This document shows positions 29,904-40,407 of a stretch of DNA of 64,000 bases, piece after piece. Position numbers and translations under genes: made by a program. Source of the stretch: Acidaminococcus fermentans DSM 20731 (GTDB lineage: Bacteria; Bacillota; Negativicutes; Acidaminococcales; Acidaminococcaceae); contig NC_013740.1 of the NCBI RefSeq assembly GCF_000025305.1, positions 2,046,001 through 2,110,000 on the forward strand, read 5' to 3'. The notes below the pieces were generated by a model that did not search any database, was not told where the DNA came from, and saw only the letters and a list, made by a program, of their open reading frames with translations. Each line of letters starts with the position of its first letter. The first letter of the stretch is position 1.

Positions 29904-29969
29904 GCTATATTTCAGCTGTTCAGAAGAACAGATGAAAACTATTTCAACAATCCATTTCAATTCAAAAAT

Positions 29970-30046
<77 letters not shown>

Positions 30047-30147
30047 ATGGATTGCCTGAGGGTAAAACCCTCAAAACCAAATATTGTTTTGACAGATGTG
30101 CGTCGACGAGAATAGAAGTGAGTCCTTGGACTCCTTCGGTTCTCCAT

Positions 30148-31706
<1,559 letters not shown>

Positions 31707-31872
31707 AGGTATTTTGAAGAGCCGCTTGGCTCTTGAAAAACTAGCTTTGATTTTTTAACCTGGTTGTCATCCAGGTGACTCGATCTCATCACTAAAAGTG
31801 ACTTGACCCGCACATCTGTCAACAATATTCAGTTTTCAGGGTTCCAACCTCGCTGTTTGTAACAGCTCATTT

Positions 31873-31901
31873 ATATTAACAAATCATTTGGAATTTGTCA
31901 A
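31873..31901 (-). promoter_or_regulatory. rRNA operon promoter P2
   Basis: On the minus strand TTGACA (31901-31896) and TAATAT (31878-31873) are spaced by exactly 17 bp. It lies about 170 bp upstream of 16S. Confidence 0.8.
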
Positions 31902-31964
31902 CAACTTTTTTCTTTGTTCTCAATTCCTCTGACTTGTCTGCTTCCTCAAAGAGAAAGCTTGTAT

Positions 31965-31993
31965 ATAATATCAAACCTTCTCATTTCTGTCAA
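31965..31993 (-). promoter_or_regulatory. rRNA operon promoter P1, overlapping the end of mutY
   Basis: On the minus strand TTGACA (31993-31988) and TATTAT (31970-31965) are spaced by 17 bp. The -35 box lies inside the last codons of mutY and the -10 box directly follows its stop codon. The tandem arrangement with P2, 92 bp apart, is typical of rRNA operons. Confidence 0.8.
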
Positions 31994-33029
31994 CAGTTTT
32001 TTTCAGCCAATCGGCCAATTTGGCATGGGGACCGGCCAGCGGGACCTTTTCCCACTCTTCCGGGCTGAACCAGGACCACTCTCCCCCCGGGACTTCCGCT
32101 CTTTCCATCACATAGGCAGTCATGTTCCAGATCTGATGGGTAAACACATGGCGATGCTGCCACACGGCAGGACCAGCTTCCGTTTCCAGCAGTTTTACCA
32201 GGCTGCTCCGGGCCTTTTCTGCCCCAGGCTCCAGTACCATGGGAAATTCCCACATGGAGGCCAGCATCCCTTTGGCCGGCCGCTTGTGGAACAGATACCG
32301 ACCCTCCCGGACCACCAGTCCGCAGGCCGCAGCCAGTTCCTTCTGCGGAGCCTTGGGCTTTTTAACGGGAAGGGTTTCTGTCTTCCCCTCTTTCCAGGCC
32401 TGACAGAAAGCGGTCAGGGGACAGGCTTCACACCGGGGATGCCGGGGGATGCACACTTCCGCTCCCAGATCCATCAGGGCTTCGTTGAAATCTCCCGGCC
32501 GGTCCCCGGGAATGGCTTCTTCCGCCAGGGCCGTGATGGTTTTCTTCCCTTGGGTCCCGGAAATGTCCTCTTCCACCCCGTACAGCCGGGACAGCACCCG
32601 GAGCAGATTCCCGTCCACCGCCGGGATCTTCTCTCCAAAGGCCATGGAAAGGATGGCGCCCACCGTATAGGCCCCGATGCCCGCCAGACTCCCCAGAGCC
32701 TTCCGTTCCCGGGGAAGCTGACCACCCCATTCCGCCATCACCTGCCGGGCCGCCTTGTGGAGATTCCGGGCCCGGCTGTAATAGCCCAGGCCCTGCCAGG
32801 CCCGGAGTACCTGTTCTTCCGGGGCCTGGGCCAGATCCCGGATGGTGGGAAACTGTTCCATCCACCGCTGGAAATATCCTTTTACCGTTTCGGTCCGGGT
32901 CTGCTGGAGCATGATTTCCGACACCCATACATGGTAGGGATTCCGGGGATGCTCCTCCCGCCAGGGCAGCGCCCGCCGACTGCCGTCGAACCAGGCCAGC
33001 AGGGTTTCCGGCCAGTCATTTCTTTTCAT
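31971..33029 (-). CDS. mutY: A/G-specific adenine DNA glycosylase
   Basis: MutY removes adenine mispaired with 8-oxoguanine. The 352-aa protein has SEIMLQQT with catalytic Glu38, the helix-hairpin-helix region LAGIGAYTVGAILS, catalytic Asp139 in AVDGNLLRVL, and the [4Fe-4S] ligands Cys193, 200, 203 and 209 (spacing 6-2-5). A Nudix-like C-terminal recognition domain follows from about residue 225. It overlaps the upstream Nudix hydrolase gene by 14 bp. No terminator separates it from the rRNA promoters, so transcription from this unit may enter the rRNA operon. Confidence 0.95.
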   Translation of the reverse strand: MKRNDWPETLLAWFDGSRRALPWREEHPRNPYHVWVSEIMLQQTRTETVKGYFQRWMEQFPTIRDLAQAPEEQVLRAWQGLGYYSRARNLHKAARQVMAEWGGQLPRERKALGSLAGIGAYTVGAILSMAFGEKIPAVDGNLLRVLSRLYGVEEDISGTQGKKTITALAEEAIPGDRPGDFNEALMDLGAEVCIPRHPRCEACPLTAFCQAWKEGKTETLPVKKPKAPQKELAAACGLVVREGRYLFHKRPAKGMLASMWEFPMVLEPGAEKARSSLVKLLETEAGPAVWQHRHVFTHQIWNMTAYVMERAEVPGGEWSWFSPEEWEKVPLAGPHAKLADWLKKTVDRNEKV

Positions 33030-33501
33030 CCAGATGGACCTCCTGAAAAATTGATTGGATCACATGATCCCCGTCCGGAGCAAAGAGGATGGTCCCCCGG
33101 AGCTGTTTCCCCGCCAGCAGCTGGGGCAGCCAGATCCGGTCGGCCTCCCACATTTCCTCATAAGGCAGCTGGTCCAGAGAGAACCACCGGGGTTCCATTT
33201 CTTCCGACAGATGGGGCTCGCCCTGCCATTTCCGGACAAAATACACCATGCCCCCGTGGGACCAGCGGCCATCAGAAGGCTGATCGAAATACAGGTCCGC
33301 CGCCAGATCCAGATCTTCCGGCCGGACGGTGATGCCGCTTTCTTCCCGGAGCTCCCGGGCGGCACACTGGCGCATGGTCTCTCCCGGTTCGATCTTGCCC
33401 CCGAACCCGTTCCATTTTCCCACGCCCATACCCCGGCGCTTCCGCCCCAGCAGCACCCGGCCGGCACCATCCAGCAGGTACACCAGCGATGTATCCCTCA
33501 T
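33016..33501 (-). CDS. Nudix hydrolase, MutT/MTH1-like 8-oxo-dGTP diphosphatase
   Basis: The 161-aa protein carries a complete Nudix box (GKIEPGETMRQCAARELREE followed by SGI; GX5EX7REUXEEXGU pattern). Together with KWNGFGGKIEPGE this resembles the MTH1/MutT group that hydrolyses oxidised purine nucleotides. The ATG at 33501 overlaps the stop of the M20 peptidase gene as ATGA; the longer frame to 33681 is not used. Its stop overlaps mutY by 14 bp. Coupling of a MutT-like sanitiser with MutY suggests a compact 8-oxoguanine defence unit. The exact substrate is inferred. Confidence 0.85.
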   Translation of the reverse strand: MRDTSLVYLLDGAGRVLLGRKRRGMGVGKWNGFGGKIEPGETMRQCAARELREESGITVRPEDLDLAADLYFDQPSDGRWSHGGMVYFVRKWQGEPHLSEEMEPRWFSLDQLPYEEMWEADRIWLPQLLAGKQLRGTILFAPDGDHVIQSIFQEVHLDEKK

Positions 33502-34619
33502 TTTCTGAGCACCGCTTCCACCAGGGCCTTCAGGAACCGGAACCGGGGCTCCAGGCTGCTGATCACCCCATATTCCGTCACTGCATGGCCGTTGCCGCCC
33601 ACAGGGCCCAGTCCATCCAGGGTGGGAATGCCCAGGGCGGAGGTAAAGTTGCCGTCGCTGCCCCCGCCGGCGGCCTGCCACTGGAAGGACACCCCTTCTT
33701 TCCGGCCCACTTCTTCCGCCAGACGGCAGAAAGCCAGCGTCTTTTCAGAAGGCATCATGGGCGGCCGGGCCACCCCTCCTTCCACCCGGACCTTCACCCG
33801 GGGATCGAAGGGATGGGCTTCCAGCTCCCGGATGGCCCGGTCGATCCGATCTCCTTCGCTGTTTTTTTCAATCCGCACATCGATGACGCACCGGCACTGG
33901 GCCGGCACCACATTGGCAGCAGTGCCTCCCTGGACCAGACCGATGTTCACCGTGGTCCCGGCTGCCCGGTCTGCCAGAGGAATGATTTTTTCTCCCCAGC
34001 GGATGAATTCGTTGATGGCGCTGGCCCCCTTGTCCGGATTCACCCCGGCATGGGAGGCGATGCCTTCAAAGGTCAGGGTGTACTTGCAGATTCCCTTCCG
34101 CTGGTTCACCAAATCCCCGTTGGGCCGGGCGCTTTCCATGATCAGGGCATGGGCGGCCTTCCGGGCTTCCCGTTCAATCACCGGCCGGGAGTACCGGGAG
34201 CTGATTTCCTCATCCGGGTTGAACAGCAGGCAGAGGTTCCCCTGGAGGTTTTTCCGGCTGACGGCTTCCGCCAGATACACCATGAACAGGTCTCCGCATT
34301 TCATGTCCGCGGAACCGGGGCCTTTGTAATGGTCCCCTTCGATGGAAAAGGGACGGTCCTTCACGGTCCCCATGGGGAACACCGTATCCATGTGGCCCAG
34401 GAGGATCACGTCATAATGGTCCGGATTTCCCCACACGGCCTTCAGGCAGGGCCCCACCTGGTCCCCCACGGAAATCAGTTCTGTCTGCCAGCCGGCCCCA
34501 TCAAGCCGCCGGCGGATCCAGTCCGCCACCCGGGCCGTGCCTTCCGGACAGGTGCTGAAACTGTCCATGTTCACCAGGGTTTCCAGATCTTTCAAATAGT
34601 CCTTCACAGCAAAAGTCAT
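33498..34619 (-). CDS. M20 family metallopeptidase, carboxypeptidase G2-like
   Basis: The 373-aa cytosolic dipeptidase/carboxypeptidase-type protein has LLGHMDTVFP (zinc His and the Asp two residues on), GPGSADMKCG (bridging Asp), FNPDEEISS (catalytic Glu pair) and GGGSDGNFTSALGIPTLDGLG, plus a dimerisation domain around residues 180-285. The order fits the CPG2 branch, which cuts C-terminal glutamate from folates and similar compounds. The start at 34619 has AGGAGG eight bases upstream. It leads a three-gene run with the Nudix hydrolase and mutY. No signal peptide is visible. Substrate is not certain. Confidence 0.88.
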   Translation of the reverse strand: MTFAVKDYLKDLETLVNMDSFSTCPEGTARVADWIRRRLDGAGWQTELISVGDQVGPCLKAVWGNPDHYDVILLGHMDTVFPMGTVKDRPFSIEGDHYKGPGSADMKCGDLFMVYLAEAVSRKNLQGNLCLLFNPDEEISSRYSRPVIEREARKAAHALIMESARPNGDLVNQRKGICKYTLTFEGIASHAGVNPDKGASAINEFIRWGEKIIPLADRAAGTTVNIGLVQGGTAANVVPAQCRCVIDVRIEKNSEGDRIDRAIRELEAHPFDPRVKVRVEGGVARPPMMPSEKTLAFCRLAEEVGRKEGVSFQWQAAGGGSDGNFTSALGIPTLDGLGPVGGNGHAVTEYGVISSLEPRFRFLKALVEAVLRK

Positions 34620-34684
34620 GTCCAATTCCTCCTTCTGCCGGTCCGACGCCGGACCATATCGGTTCTATTATACAGGAAAAAAGA

Positions 34685-34712
34685 AAGGACTGCACGCTGG
34701 GTACAGTCCCTT
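34685..34712 (-). terminator. terminator of the pxp cluster
   Basis: GGACTG pairs with CAGTCC around an 11-base loop and is followed by TTTCTTTTTT on the minus strand, 11 bp after the pxpC stop. Confidence 0.8.
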
Positions 34713-34722
34713 CCGGATTTTT

Positions 34723-35709
34723 TTACCGTTTCACCATTTTCGCCGCATCCGTCAGGAAATCCGCCTGCCGGGCCAGGGCTTCTTCCGCCTGGGTCAGTGT
34801 CACCGGTTGGAAGTAAATGGTCTGACCGGGCTTCATCTGGGCCAGACGGGACAGATCCGCCTGGATTACCTGGCCGATCTTGGCGTAGCCCCCGGTGGTC
34901 TGCCGGTCCGCCATCAGGATGATGGGATTCCCGTCCGCCGGCACCTGGATGGATCCGAAGGTCACCGGTTCAGAAATCATCTCCAGGCTGCTGTCCTTAT
35001 AGGGCAGCGGTGTCCCGCTGAGCCGGTACCCCATCCGGTCTGACTGGGCCGTAATGGTGTAGCCGCTGCGGAAAAAGGCATGGAGGGTGGCATTGGAGAA
35101 CCAGTCTGCCTGGAGTCCCTGGGTCACCCGGATGGGTTCCCCGGCAAACAGGCTTTCCGTCCCCACGGACCAGCCCAGGGTACTGAAGGGCTTGCCCCCC
35201 AGTCCGGCCAGGGCTGCCGCCAGTTTTTCCTGTTCCGCCGTCAGGTCCCCCGTTTCCAGTTCCGTGCCGTCCGCCAGGGGAGCGCCTCCCACCCCGCCGA
35301 TTTTGGCCCGGAGATAGGTACTCTTGCTGTTCATCACTTCCGGCACTGCAAAGCCCCCAGCCACCGTCAGATAGCCCCGGGCGCCTTTTGCCGCAAAACC
35401 GAAGGACAGGGCACTGTCTTCCTTCACATACACCGCCCGGTTGAGAGGCACGGGTTTGCCCCCCAGTTTGGCTCCCAGGTCCGCCCCGGTCAGGGCAAAA
35501 ACCAGGCCAGCCGGCAGTTTCAGGAAAGGCCCGCTCATGGTCATTTCCAGGGCCCCTTCGCTTTCTTTGTTGCCCACCAGGATATTTCCCAGCTTCAGGC
35601 TGAACAGGTCCATGGCCCCACTGACCAGGACCCCGTACTTCTGGAATCCGTACCGCCCCGTATCCTGCAGCGTGGTGAGAGGGCCGCCTTTTTTCACGAT
35701 GATCTTCAT
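34723..35709 (-). CDS. pxpC: 5-oxoprolinase subunit C (biotin-dependent carboxyltransferase-like, KipA family)
   Basis: PxpC with PxpA and PxpB forms the prokaryotic ATP-dependent 5-oxoprolinase, which opens 5-oxoproline to glutamate. The 328-aa protein begins with the typical GPLTTLQDTGRYGFQKYGV and contains LALTGADLGA-like and DRMGYRL-like blocks (AQSDRMGYRLSGTPL) and MADRQTTGGYAKIG. It overlaps pxpB by 4 bp and ends before a terminator. The family was earlier called KipA, a sporulation kinase regulator in Bacillus, but with all three subunits here the oxoprolinase role is favoured. Confidence 0.92.
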   Translation of the reverse strand: MKIIVKKGGPLTTLQDTGRYGFQKYGVLVSGAMDLFSLKLGNILVGNKESEGALEMTMSGPFLKLPAGLVFALTGADLGAKLGGKPVPLNRAVYVKEDSALSFGFAAKGARGYLTVAGGFAVPEVMNSKSTYLRAKIGGVGGAPLADGTELETGDLTAEQEKLAAALAGLGGKPFSTLGWSVGTESLFAGEPIRVTQGLQADWFSNATLHAFFRSGYTITAQSDRMGYRLSGTPLPYKDSSLEMISEPVTFGSIQVPADGNPIILMADRQTTGGYAKIGQVIQADLSRLAQMKPGQTIYFQPVTLTQAEEALARQADFLTDAAKMVKR

Positions 35710-36476
35710 TTTTGGGCACCTTCCTTCTCTTTCGCTGCCAGTTCCTTATATTCTTCCGGAGTGATGCTGACAAATTCCAGACGGTCCCCGGCCTGGAGCA
35801 GGCTGGGGTGTTCCAGATCCCAGGGCCGGAACAGGGCCAGGGGCGTCCGGCCGATCAGCTGCCAGCCTCCGGGGGTTTCCAGAGGGTAGGCCCCGGTCTG
35901 GGACCCGGCAATACCTACGGATCCGGCCGGGATCACCAGCCGGGGAGTTTTCTTCCGAGGGGTGGCGATTTCCGGCGGCAGTCCTCCCACATAGGGGAAG
36001 CCCGGAGCAAATCCGATCATGTACACCAGATAATCCCCGCCGGTGTGGATTTTCACCACTTCTTCCGGGGTCAGGTGATGATACTCCGCCACTTCTTCCA
36101 GATCCGGTCCGTATTCACCTCCGTAGCACACCGGGATCCGGATCTTGTCCCGTTCCGCTTCCGCAGTGAACCGGATCCCTTCCAGCAGGGTCTTTACCCG
36201 GGCCGCCGCTTCCCGATATCCTTTGGACAGCCAGTGATCTTCCGGCAGGGAAGATTCCCGGGCCAGCACCAGGGGATCGTAGAACACCGTCACCCCGGTA
36301 TAGGAAGCTTCAAATTCCAGGAGTCCCGGAAACGGATGCTGTTCCAGTTCTGTAACCAGTGCCCGGGCGCAGCGCAGGATCTCCGGATCGATGGTACTGC
36401 CGAAAGAGACCATCAGGGCTCCTTCTCCCACCGGACGGATCTGGGCTGCCTGTAAATATTCTGCAGCTTTTTCCAT
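35706..36476 (-). CDS. pxpB: 5-oxoprolinase subunit B (KipI family)
   Basis: The 256-aa protein contains the allophanate-hydrolase subunit 1 fold, with VGEGALMVSFG near the N-terminus and IGFAPGFPYVGGLPPEIATPRK and SVGIAGSQTGAYPLETPGGW in the C-terminal domain. The ATG at 36476 is favoured since AGGTGG lies seven bases upstream; another ATG at 36482 is too close. It overlaps pxpC by 4 bp and follows the NRAMP-like gene by 16 bp, so these three are one transcript. Confidence 0.92.
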   Translation of the reverse strand: MEKAAEYLQAAQIRPVGEGALMVSFGSTIDPEILRCARALVTELEQHPFPGLLEFEASYTGVTVFYDPLVLARESSLPEDHWLSKGYREAAARVKTLLEGIRFTAEAERDKIRIPVCYGGEYGPDLEEVAEYHHLTPEEVVKIHTGGDYLVYMIGFAPGFPYVGGLPPEIATPRKKTPRLVIPAGSVGIAGSQTGAYPLETPGGWQLIGRTPLALFRPWDLEHPSLLQAGDRLEFVSITPEEYKELAAKEKEGAQK

Positions 36477-36492
36477 GGTCATTCCACCTTTT

Positions 36493-37683
36493 CTATCCCA
36501 ACAGTTTGGGCAGTAATTTGCTTGCGGTTTCCACTGCCAGGCAGAGCATTACGGCAAAGATGATCCAGCCGGTGACGGTGAGGAACTGGGGATGATGATA
36601 ATCCCCCACCACGGTCTTCTTCCGGGCGGCCAGGAGCAGAGCCCCCAGCACCAGCGGCAGGATCAGCCCGTTCAGGGCCCCGGCCAGGATCAGCACCTTC
36701 ACCGGTTTGCCGATGAAGGCAAAGACGGCAGCAGAAAAAATGATAAATCCAATGATCAGATACCGGTAATTTTTGTTCAGGCCTTCACTGAAGGTCCGGA
36801 TGAAAGAAACAGAGGTGTAGGCGCAGCCGATGACGGAAGTGATGGCCGCGGACCACATGACCACCCCGAAGATCTTGTAGCCCACTTCCCCTACGGCCAG
36901 TTTGAACACAGAGGCCGGCGGGTTGGCCGGATCCAGGGTATAGCCCTGGCTGATGACCCCCAGAGCCGCCAGGAACAGGAACACCCGCATGACACTGGTG
37001 ATCCCGATGCCCGTCAGAGAACTGCGGTTCACTTCGTCCAGCTTGTCCACCCCGCAGATGCCCGCATCCAGCAGCCGGTGGCCGCCGGCGAAGGTGATGT
37101 AGCCGCCCACGCTGCCCCCTACCAGGGTCACAATGGACATCAGGTCGATATGGTCAGGCACAAAAGTCTTGGTCACTGCTTCCCCCACCGGAGGATGGGA
37201 AGTGACCGCCACATAGATGGTCAGGAGCACCATGACACCTCCGGCGATCTGGGCGAACTTGTCCATCAGAGTGCCGGCTTCCTTGCTGGAAAAAATGAAG
37301 ATGGCAATGGCCGCGCTGATCAAAGCCCCCACAATGGGAGAGATCCCGAACAGCACATTCAGCCCCAGGCCGGCACCCCCCAGGTTGCCGATGTTGAAGG
37401 CCAGGCCCCCGAACACCACAAAGGCGGACACCAGATAGCCCAGGCCCGGCAGCACCATGTTGGCAATGTCCTGGCCGGGCTTTTTGGCCACAGCAATCAC
37501 CCGCCACACATTCAGCTGGGCAATGGCATCGATGATGATCATGGCCAGGATGGCAAAGCCGAAGCTGGCCCCCAGCTGGCCGGTAAATACCGTAGTCTGG
37601 GTCAGGAAGCCCGGTCCGATGGCGGATGTGGCCATCAGGAAGGCAGCACCCAGCAGTACGCTGATGTTGGATTCTTTTTTCAT
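36493..37683 (-). CDS. NRAMP-fold transporter without metal motifs, copy 1 (YcsG-like)
   Basis: This 396-aa protein with about eleven membrane segments has the NRAMP fold and is closely similar to the product at 38751-39926. In place of the metal-binding DPGN of helix 1 it reads IGPGF, and the helix 6 MPH motif is missing (GGYITFAGGH in that region). A transition-metal substrate is therefore doubtful. Members of this group (YcsG in Bacillus) sit beside pxpABC, so 5-oxoproline or a related organic acid is the likelier cargo; that is inference from context. The ATG at 37683 is preceded by GAGGGGG. It lies between pxpA and pxpB. Confidence 0.82.
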   Translation of the reverse strand: MKKESNISVLLGAAFLMATSAIGPGFLTQTTVFTGQLGASFGFAILAMIIIDAIAQLNVWRVIAVAKKPGQDIANMVLPGLGYLVSAFVVFGGLAFNIGNLGGAGLGLNVLFGISPIVGALISAAIAIFIFSSKEAGTLMDKFAQIAGGVMVLLTIYVAVTSHPPVGEAVTKTFVPDHIDLMSIVTLVGGSVGGYITFAGGHRLLDAGICGVDKLDEVNRSSLTGIGITSVMRVFLFLAALGVISQGYTLDPANPPASVFKLAVGEVGYKIFGVVMWSAAITSVIGCAYTSVSFIRTFSEGLNKNYRYLIIGFIIFSAAVFAFIGKPVKVLILAGALNGLILPLVLGALLLAARKKTVVGDYHHPQFLTVTGWIIFAVMLCLAVETASKLLPKLLG

Positions 37684-37835
37684 AACAAACTTCCCCCTCA
37701 TTTGGATCCTGTTATGGTTTTTTCTGGAACGGTCGGGTCCCGTGCTTTTTCTCTTTTTTTACAGCACGCTCAGATCCGCGTTCTTTACAATGGGTACCCC
37801 GTGGACATTAGCCATCCGGCATGGACCCTCACCTG

Positions 37836-38603
37836 TTATTTCAGGAAGGTTCCGGCAGCAGCGATTTCCACCCCGTTTTCCTGGAGGGCCTTCCGGATTT
37901 TCTGGGTGAACAGCAGTGCCTTTTCCCCATCCCCATGGACGCAGATGGTATCCGCCTTCACCGGGATCACCTTGCCGCTGAGGGTGGTCACCTGGCCCTT
38001 CAGCACCATGGACAGCACCTGGGCAATGGAAGCATCCTCATCCGTGATCATGGCACCGGGCTGGGTCCGGGGCGTCAGGGAACCGTCTTCCTGATAGCTC
38101 CGGTCCGCAAACACTTCCGAAGCCACCTTCAGACCGATCTTTTCCGCAGCCTTGACGCTTTCGCTGCCGGCCAGGGCAAACAGGATGATTTCCGGATCCA
38201 CATCATAAATGGCCTGGGCAATGGCTTCCGCCAGGGCCGGATCCTTGGCCGCCATATTGTACATGGCTCCGTGGGGCTTTACATGCTGGAGCCGGGTGCC
38301 CGCCGCTTTGGCAAAAGCACTGAGCGCCCCCACCTGATACACCACCATGGCATACACATCTGCCGGAGAAACGGCCATTTTCCGACGGCCGAAACCCACC
38401 AGGTCCGGGTATCCGGGATGAGCCCCCAGGGCTGCGCCGCTCTTTACCGCCAGATCCACCGTCTTTTTCATCACGGAAGGATCCCCTGCATGGAATCCGC
38501 AGGCAATGTTGGCGGAAGTCACCAGCGGCAGGACCTTGTCATCCATGCCGATTTTGTAGGCGCCGAAACTTTCTCCCAGATCAGAGTTTAAATCAATTTT
38601 CAT
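37836..38603 (-). CDS. pxpA: 5-oxoprolinase subunit A (LamB/YcsF family)
   Basis: The 255-aa protein is a clear LamB/YcsF member: DLNSDLGESFGAYKIG at residues 4-19, SANIACGFHAGDP, GAHPGYPDLVGFGRR, HVKPHGAMYNMA and ICVHGDGEKAL. PxpA carries the hydrolase part of ATP-dependent 5-oxoprolinase. The ATG at 38603 has AAGGGG upstream. The region before it holds TTGACA and TATAAT on the minus strand, but 20 bp apart, so the promoter call is weak. It is separated from copy 1 of the transporter by 152 bp that hold no recognisable gene. Confidence 0.93.
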   Translation of the reverse strand: MKIDLNSDLGESFGAYKIGMDDKVLPLVTSANIACGFHAGDPSVMKKTVDLAVKSGAALGAHPGYPDLVGFGRRKMAVSPADVYAMVVYQVGALSAFAKAAGTRLQHVKPHGAMYNMAAKDPALAEAIAQAIYDVDPEIILFALAGSESVKAAEKIGLKVASEVFADRSYQEDGSLTPRTQPGAMITDEDASIAQVLSMVLKGQVTTLSGKVIPVKADTICVHGDGEKALLFTQKIRKALQENGVEIAAAGTFLK

Positions 38604-38750
38604 AATATTACCCCTTTCCTTTGCTACATACCGAACATTTAGGATATTACCATGATTCTCGTTATTAATTAACTACGTCACATTTTCTTCACATTATACT
38701 GTATACACACCTCCAGCCTGTCAAATTTGTTATAAAGTCCTCCCCTTCTG

Positions 38751-39926
38751 TCAGCCCAGCATCTTCAGGATGGTCTGGAGGCTCATGTACAGCATCACTG
38801 CAAAGACCAGCCAGCCTGTATAGAACAGGAAGGAGGAATGACGGTAGGCCCCCACGATTTTTTCCTTCTTGGCCGCCAGCAGCAGAGAGCCCAGCACAAT
38901 GGGCAGGATCAGCCCGTTGAGAGCCCCCACCACCACCAGCACCATTACCGGTTTGCCGATGAAGGAGAAAATGAAGGAGGAGAACAGGATGAAGCCGATA
39001 ATCAGATACCGGTGATATTTTTCCAGGGTGGGGCTGAAGGTCCGGATAAAGGAAACAGAGGTATAGGCACAGCCCACCACGGAGGTAATGGCCGCAGACC
39101 ACATGACCAGACCGAAGATCTTGTAGCCCAGGTCACCGGCTGCCAGTTTGAACACAGAAGCCGGCGGGTTGGCCGGATCCAGGGTCAGCCCCTGGGAAAT
39201 GACCCCCAGTGTGGCCAAAAACAGCAGGATCCGCATCAGGCTGGTGATGCCGATGCCCATGGCCGAGCTCTTGTTGACCTCCTTCATGTTTTCCACCCCG
39301 GTGATCCCCGCATCCAGCAGCCGGTGGCCGCCGGCGAAGGTGATGTAGCCGCCCACACTGCCCCCTACCAGGGTCACGATGGACATCACATCCACCGTAT
39401 CCGGCATGACGGTTTTGGCCAGAGCCAGCCCCACCGGAGGATGGGAGGTAACGGCCACATAGATGGTCAGGAGCACCATGAAGCCCCCCACGATCTGGGC
39501 GAACCGGTCCATGAGGGCCCCGGCACTTTTATTCAGGAAGATGAACACAGCAATCACCGTGCTGATGAGAGCCCCGGTCACCGGGGACACCCCCAGCAGC
39601 ACATTGAGCCCCAGGCCCGCGCCCCCTACATTGCCGATGTTGAAGGCCAGGCCCCCGGCCACCACCAGAGCCGATACGAAATACCCCAGCCCGGGCAAGA
39701 GGGCGTTGGCAATATCCTGGCCGGGCTTTTTGGCCGCCGCAATGATCCGCCACACATTCAGCTGAGTAATGGCGTGGATCAGGATGGTGGCCAGGATCAC
39801 AAAACCGAAGCTGGCCCCCAGCTTGCCGGTGAACACGGTGGTCTGGGTCAGGAACCCCGGTCCGATGGCCGAGGTGGCCATCAGGAAGGCCGCCCCCAGC
39901 AGTACACTCCAGTTGGATTCTTTCAT
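38751..39926 (-). CDS. NRAMP-fold transporter without metal motifs, copy 2
   Basis: The 391-aa protein is a close paralogue of the one at 36493-37683, with long identical stretches such as GAAFLMATSAIGPGFLTQTT and GGSVGGYITFAGGHRLLDAG. It also lacks the DPGN and MPH metal motifs. The frame extends to 40130, but the ATG at 39926 (MKESNWSVLLG) aligns with copy 1 and follows GGAGG. It lies upstream of pxpA. Two near-copies flanking pxpA suggest a local duplication with later specialisation, for instance in affinity or in the isomer transported. Confidence 0.82.
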   Translation of the reverse strand: MKESNWSVLLGAAFLMATSAIGPGFLTQTTVFTGKLGASFGFVILATILIHAITQLNVWRIIAAAKKPGQDIANALLPGLGYFVSALVVAGGLAFNIGNVGGAGLGLNVLLGVSPVTGALISTVIAVFIFLNKSAGALMDRFAQIVGGFMVLLTIYVAVTSHPPVGLALAKTVMPDTVDVMSIVTLVGGSVGGYITFAGGHRLLDAGITGVENMKEVNKSSAMGIGITSLMRILLFLATLGVISQGLTLDPANPPASVFKLAAGDLGYKIFGLVMWSAAITSVVGCAYTSVSFIRTFSPTLEKYHRYLIIGFILFSSFIFSFIGKPVMVLVVVGALNGLILPIVLGSLLLAAKKEKIVGAYRHSSFLFYTGWLVFAVMLYMSLQTILKMLG

Positions 39927-40105
39927 GATGGGTTGTTCCTCCAATCTTTGTCGTTTAATTCTGTAAATTCTGATACAAAAAAAATCGAACTGCTGAACCT
40001 TCGCTACCCTCCTTTCCAATTGTACCGTAGTAAAGTGCACGGTTTCATTATAACTGAAAATTAACCGCTTGTTGAAGGGAATTCTTGGATAATTTATGCA
40101 GAAAG

Positions 40106-40139
40106 AAAAAGGCGTCAGACACGTGTCCAACGCCTTTTC
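40106..40139 (-). terminator. terminator of the adhesin gene
   Basis: AAAAGGCGT pairs with ACGCCTTTT, with a second inner stem around ACACGTGT. A T-run follows on the minus strand. It lies 268 bp after the adhesin stop, beyond repeat D. Confidence 0.75.
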
Positions 40140-40362
40140 ATAGAGCCCGCCGGGCGGACGCTTGTCCCTGTACAGCAGGAGGGGCGCCGGGCCTGCGTCC
40201 CCTACGGTTTTTTTCAGAAGTCTCTCTGTAATCTGGCGGGTCTCCCGGCGGTGAGGCCCCTACGGACCCGTGCATATCCTGCCGTTGCCTGTTGCGGGCG
40301 CACCGGGCGGCACGGCTCCGCCGGCCTTGGTGACGCCCCTACGATTCCGCAATGGATTCTCC
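40140..40362. repeat. palindromic repeat, copy D, with a 128-bp block shared with copy E
   Basis: The left half (40140-40207) ends GGCCTGCGTCCCCTACGG and belongs to the CCGTAGGGG/CCCCTACGG family. The right half (40235-40362) is almost identical to 45328-45454, including about 100 bp from GGACCCGTGCATATCC to GGATTCTCC. No coding signal is visible. Confidence 0.75.
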
Positions 40363-40407
40363 AGTCAAACCATTCCACTCTTCACTCTTTCCTCTGCTCT
40401 ATCCCCC

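Noticed and set aside
36493-37683. Manganese/iron NRAMP transporter call
   Set aside because: The DPGN and MPH metal-binding motifs are missing in both copies.
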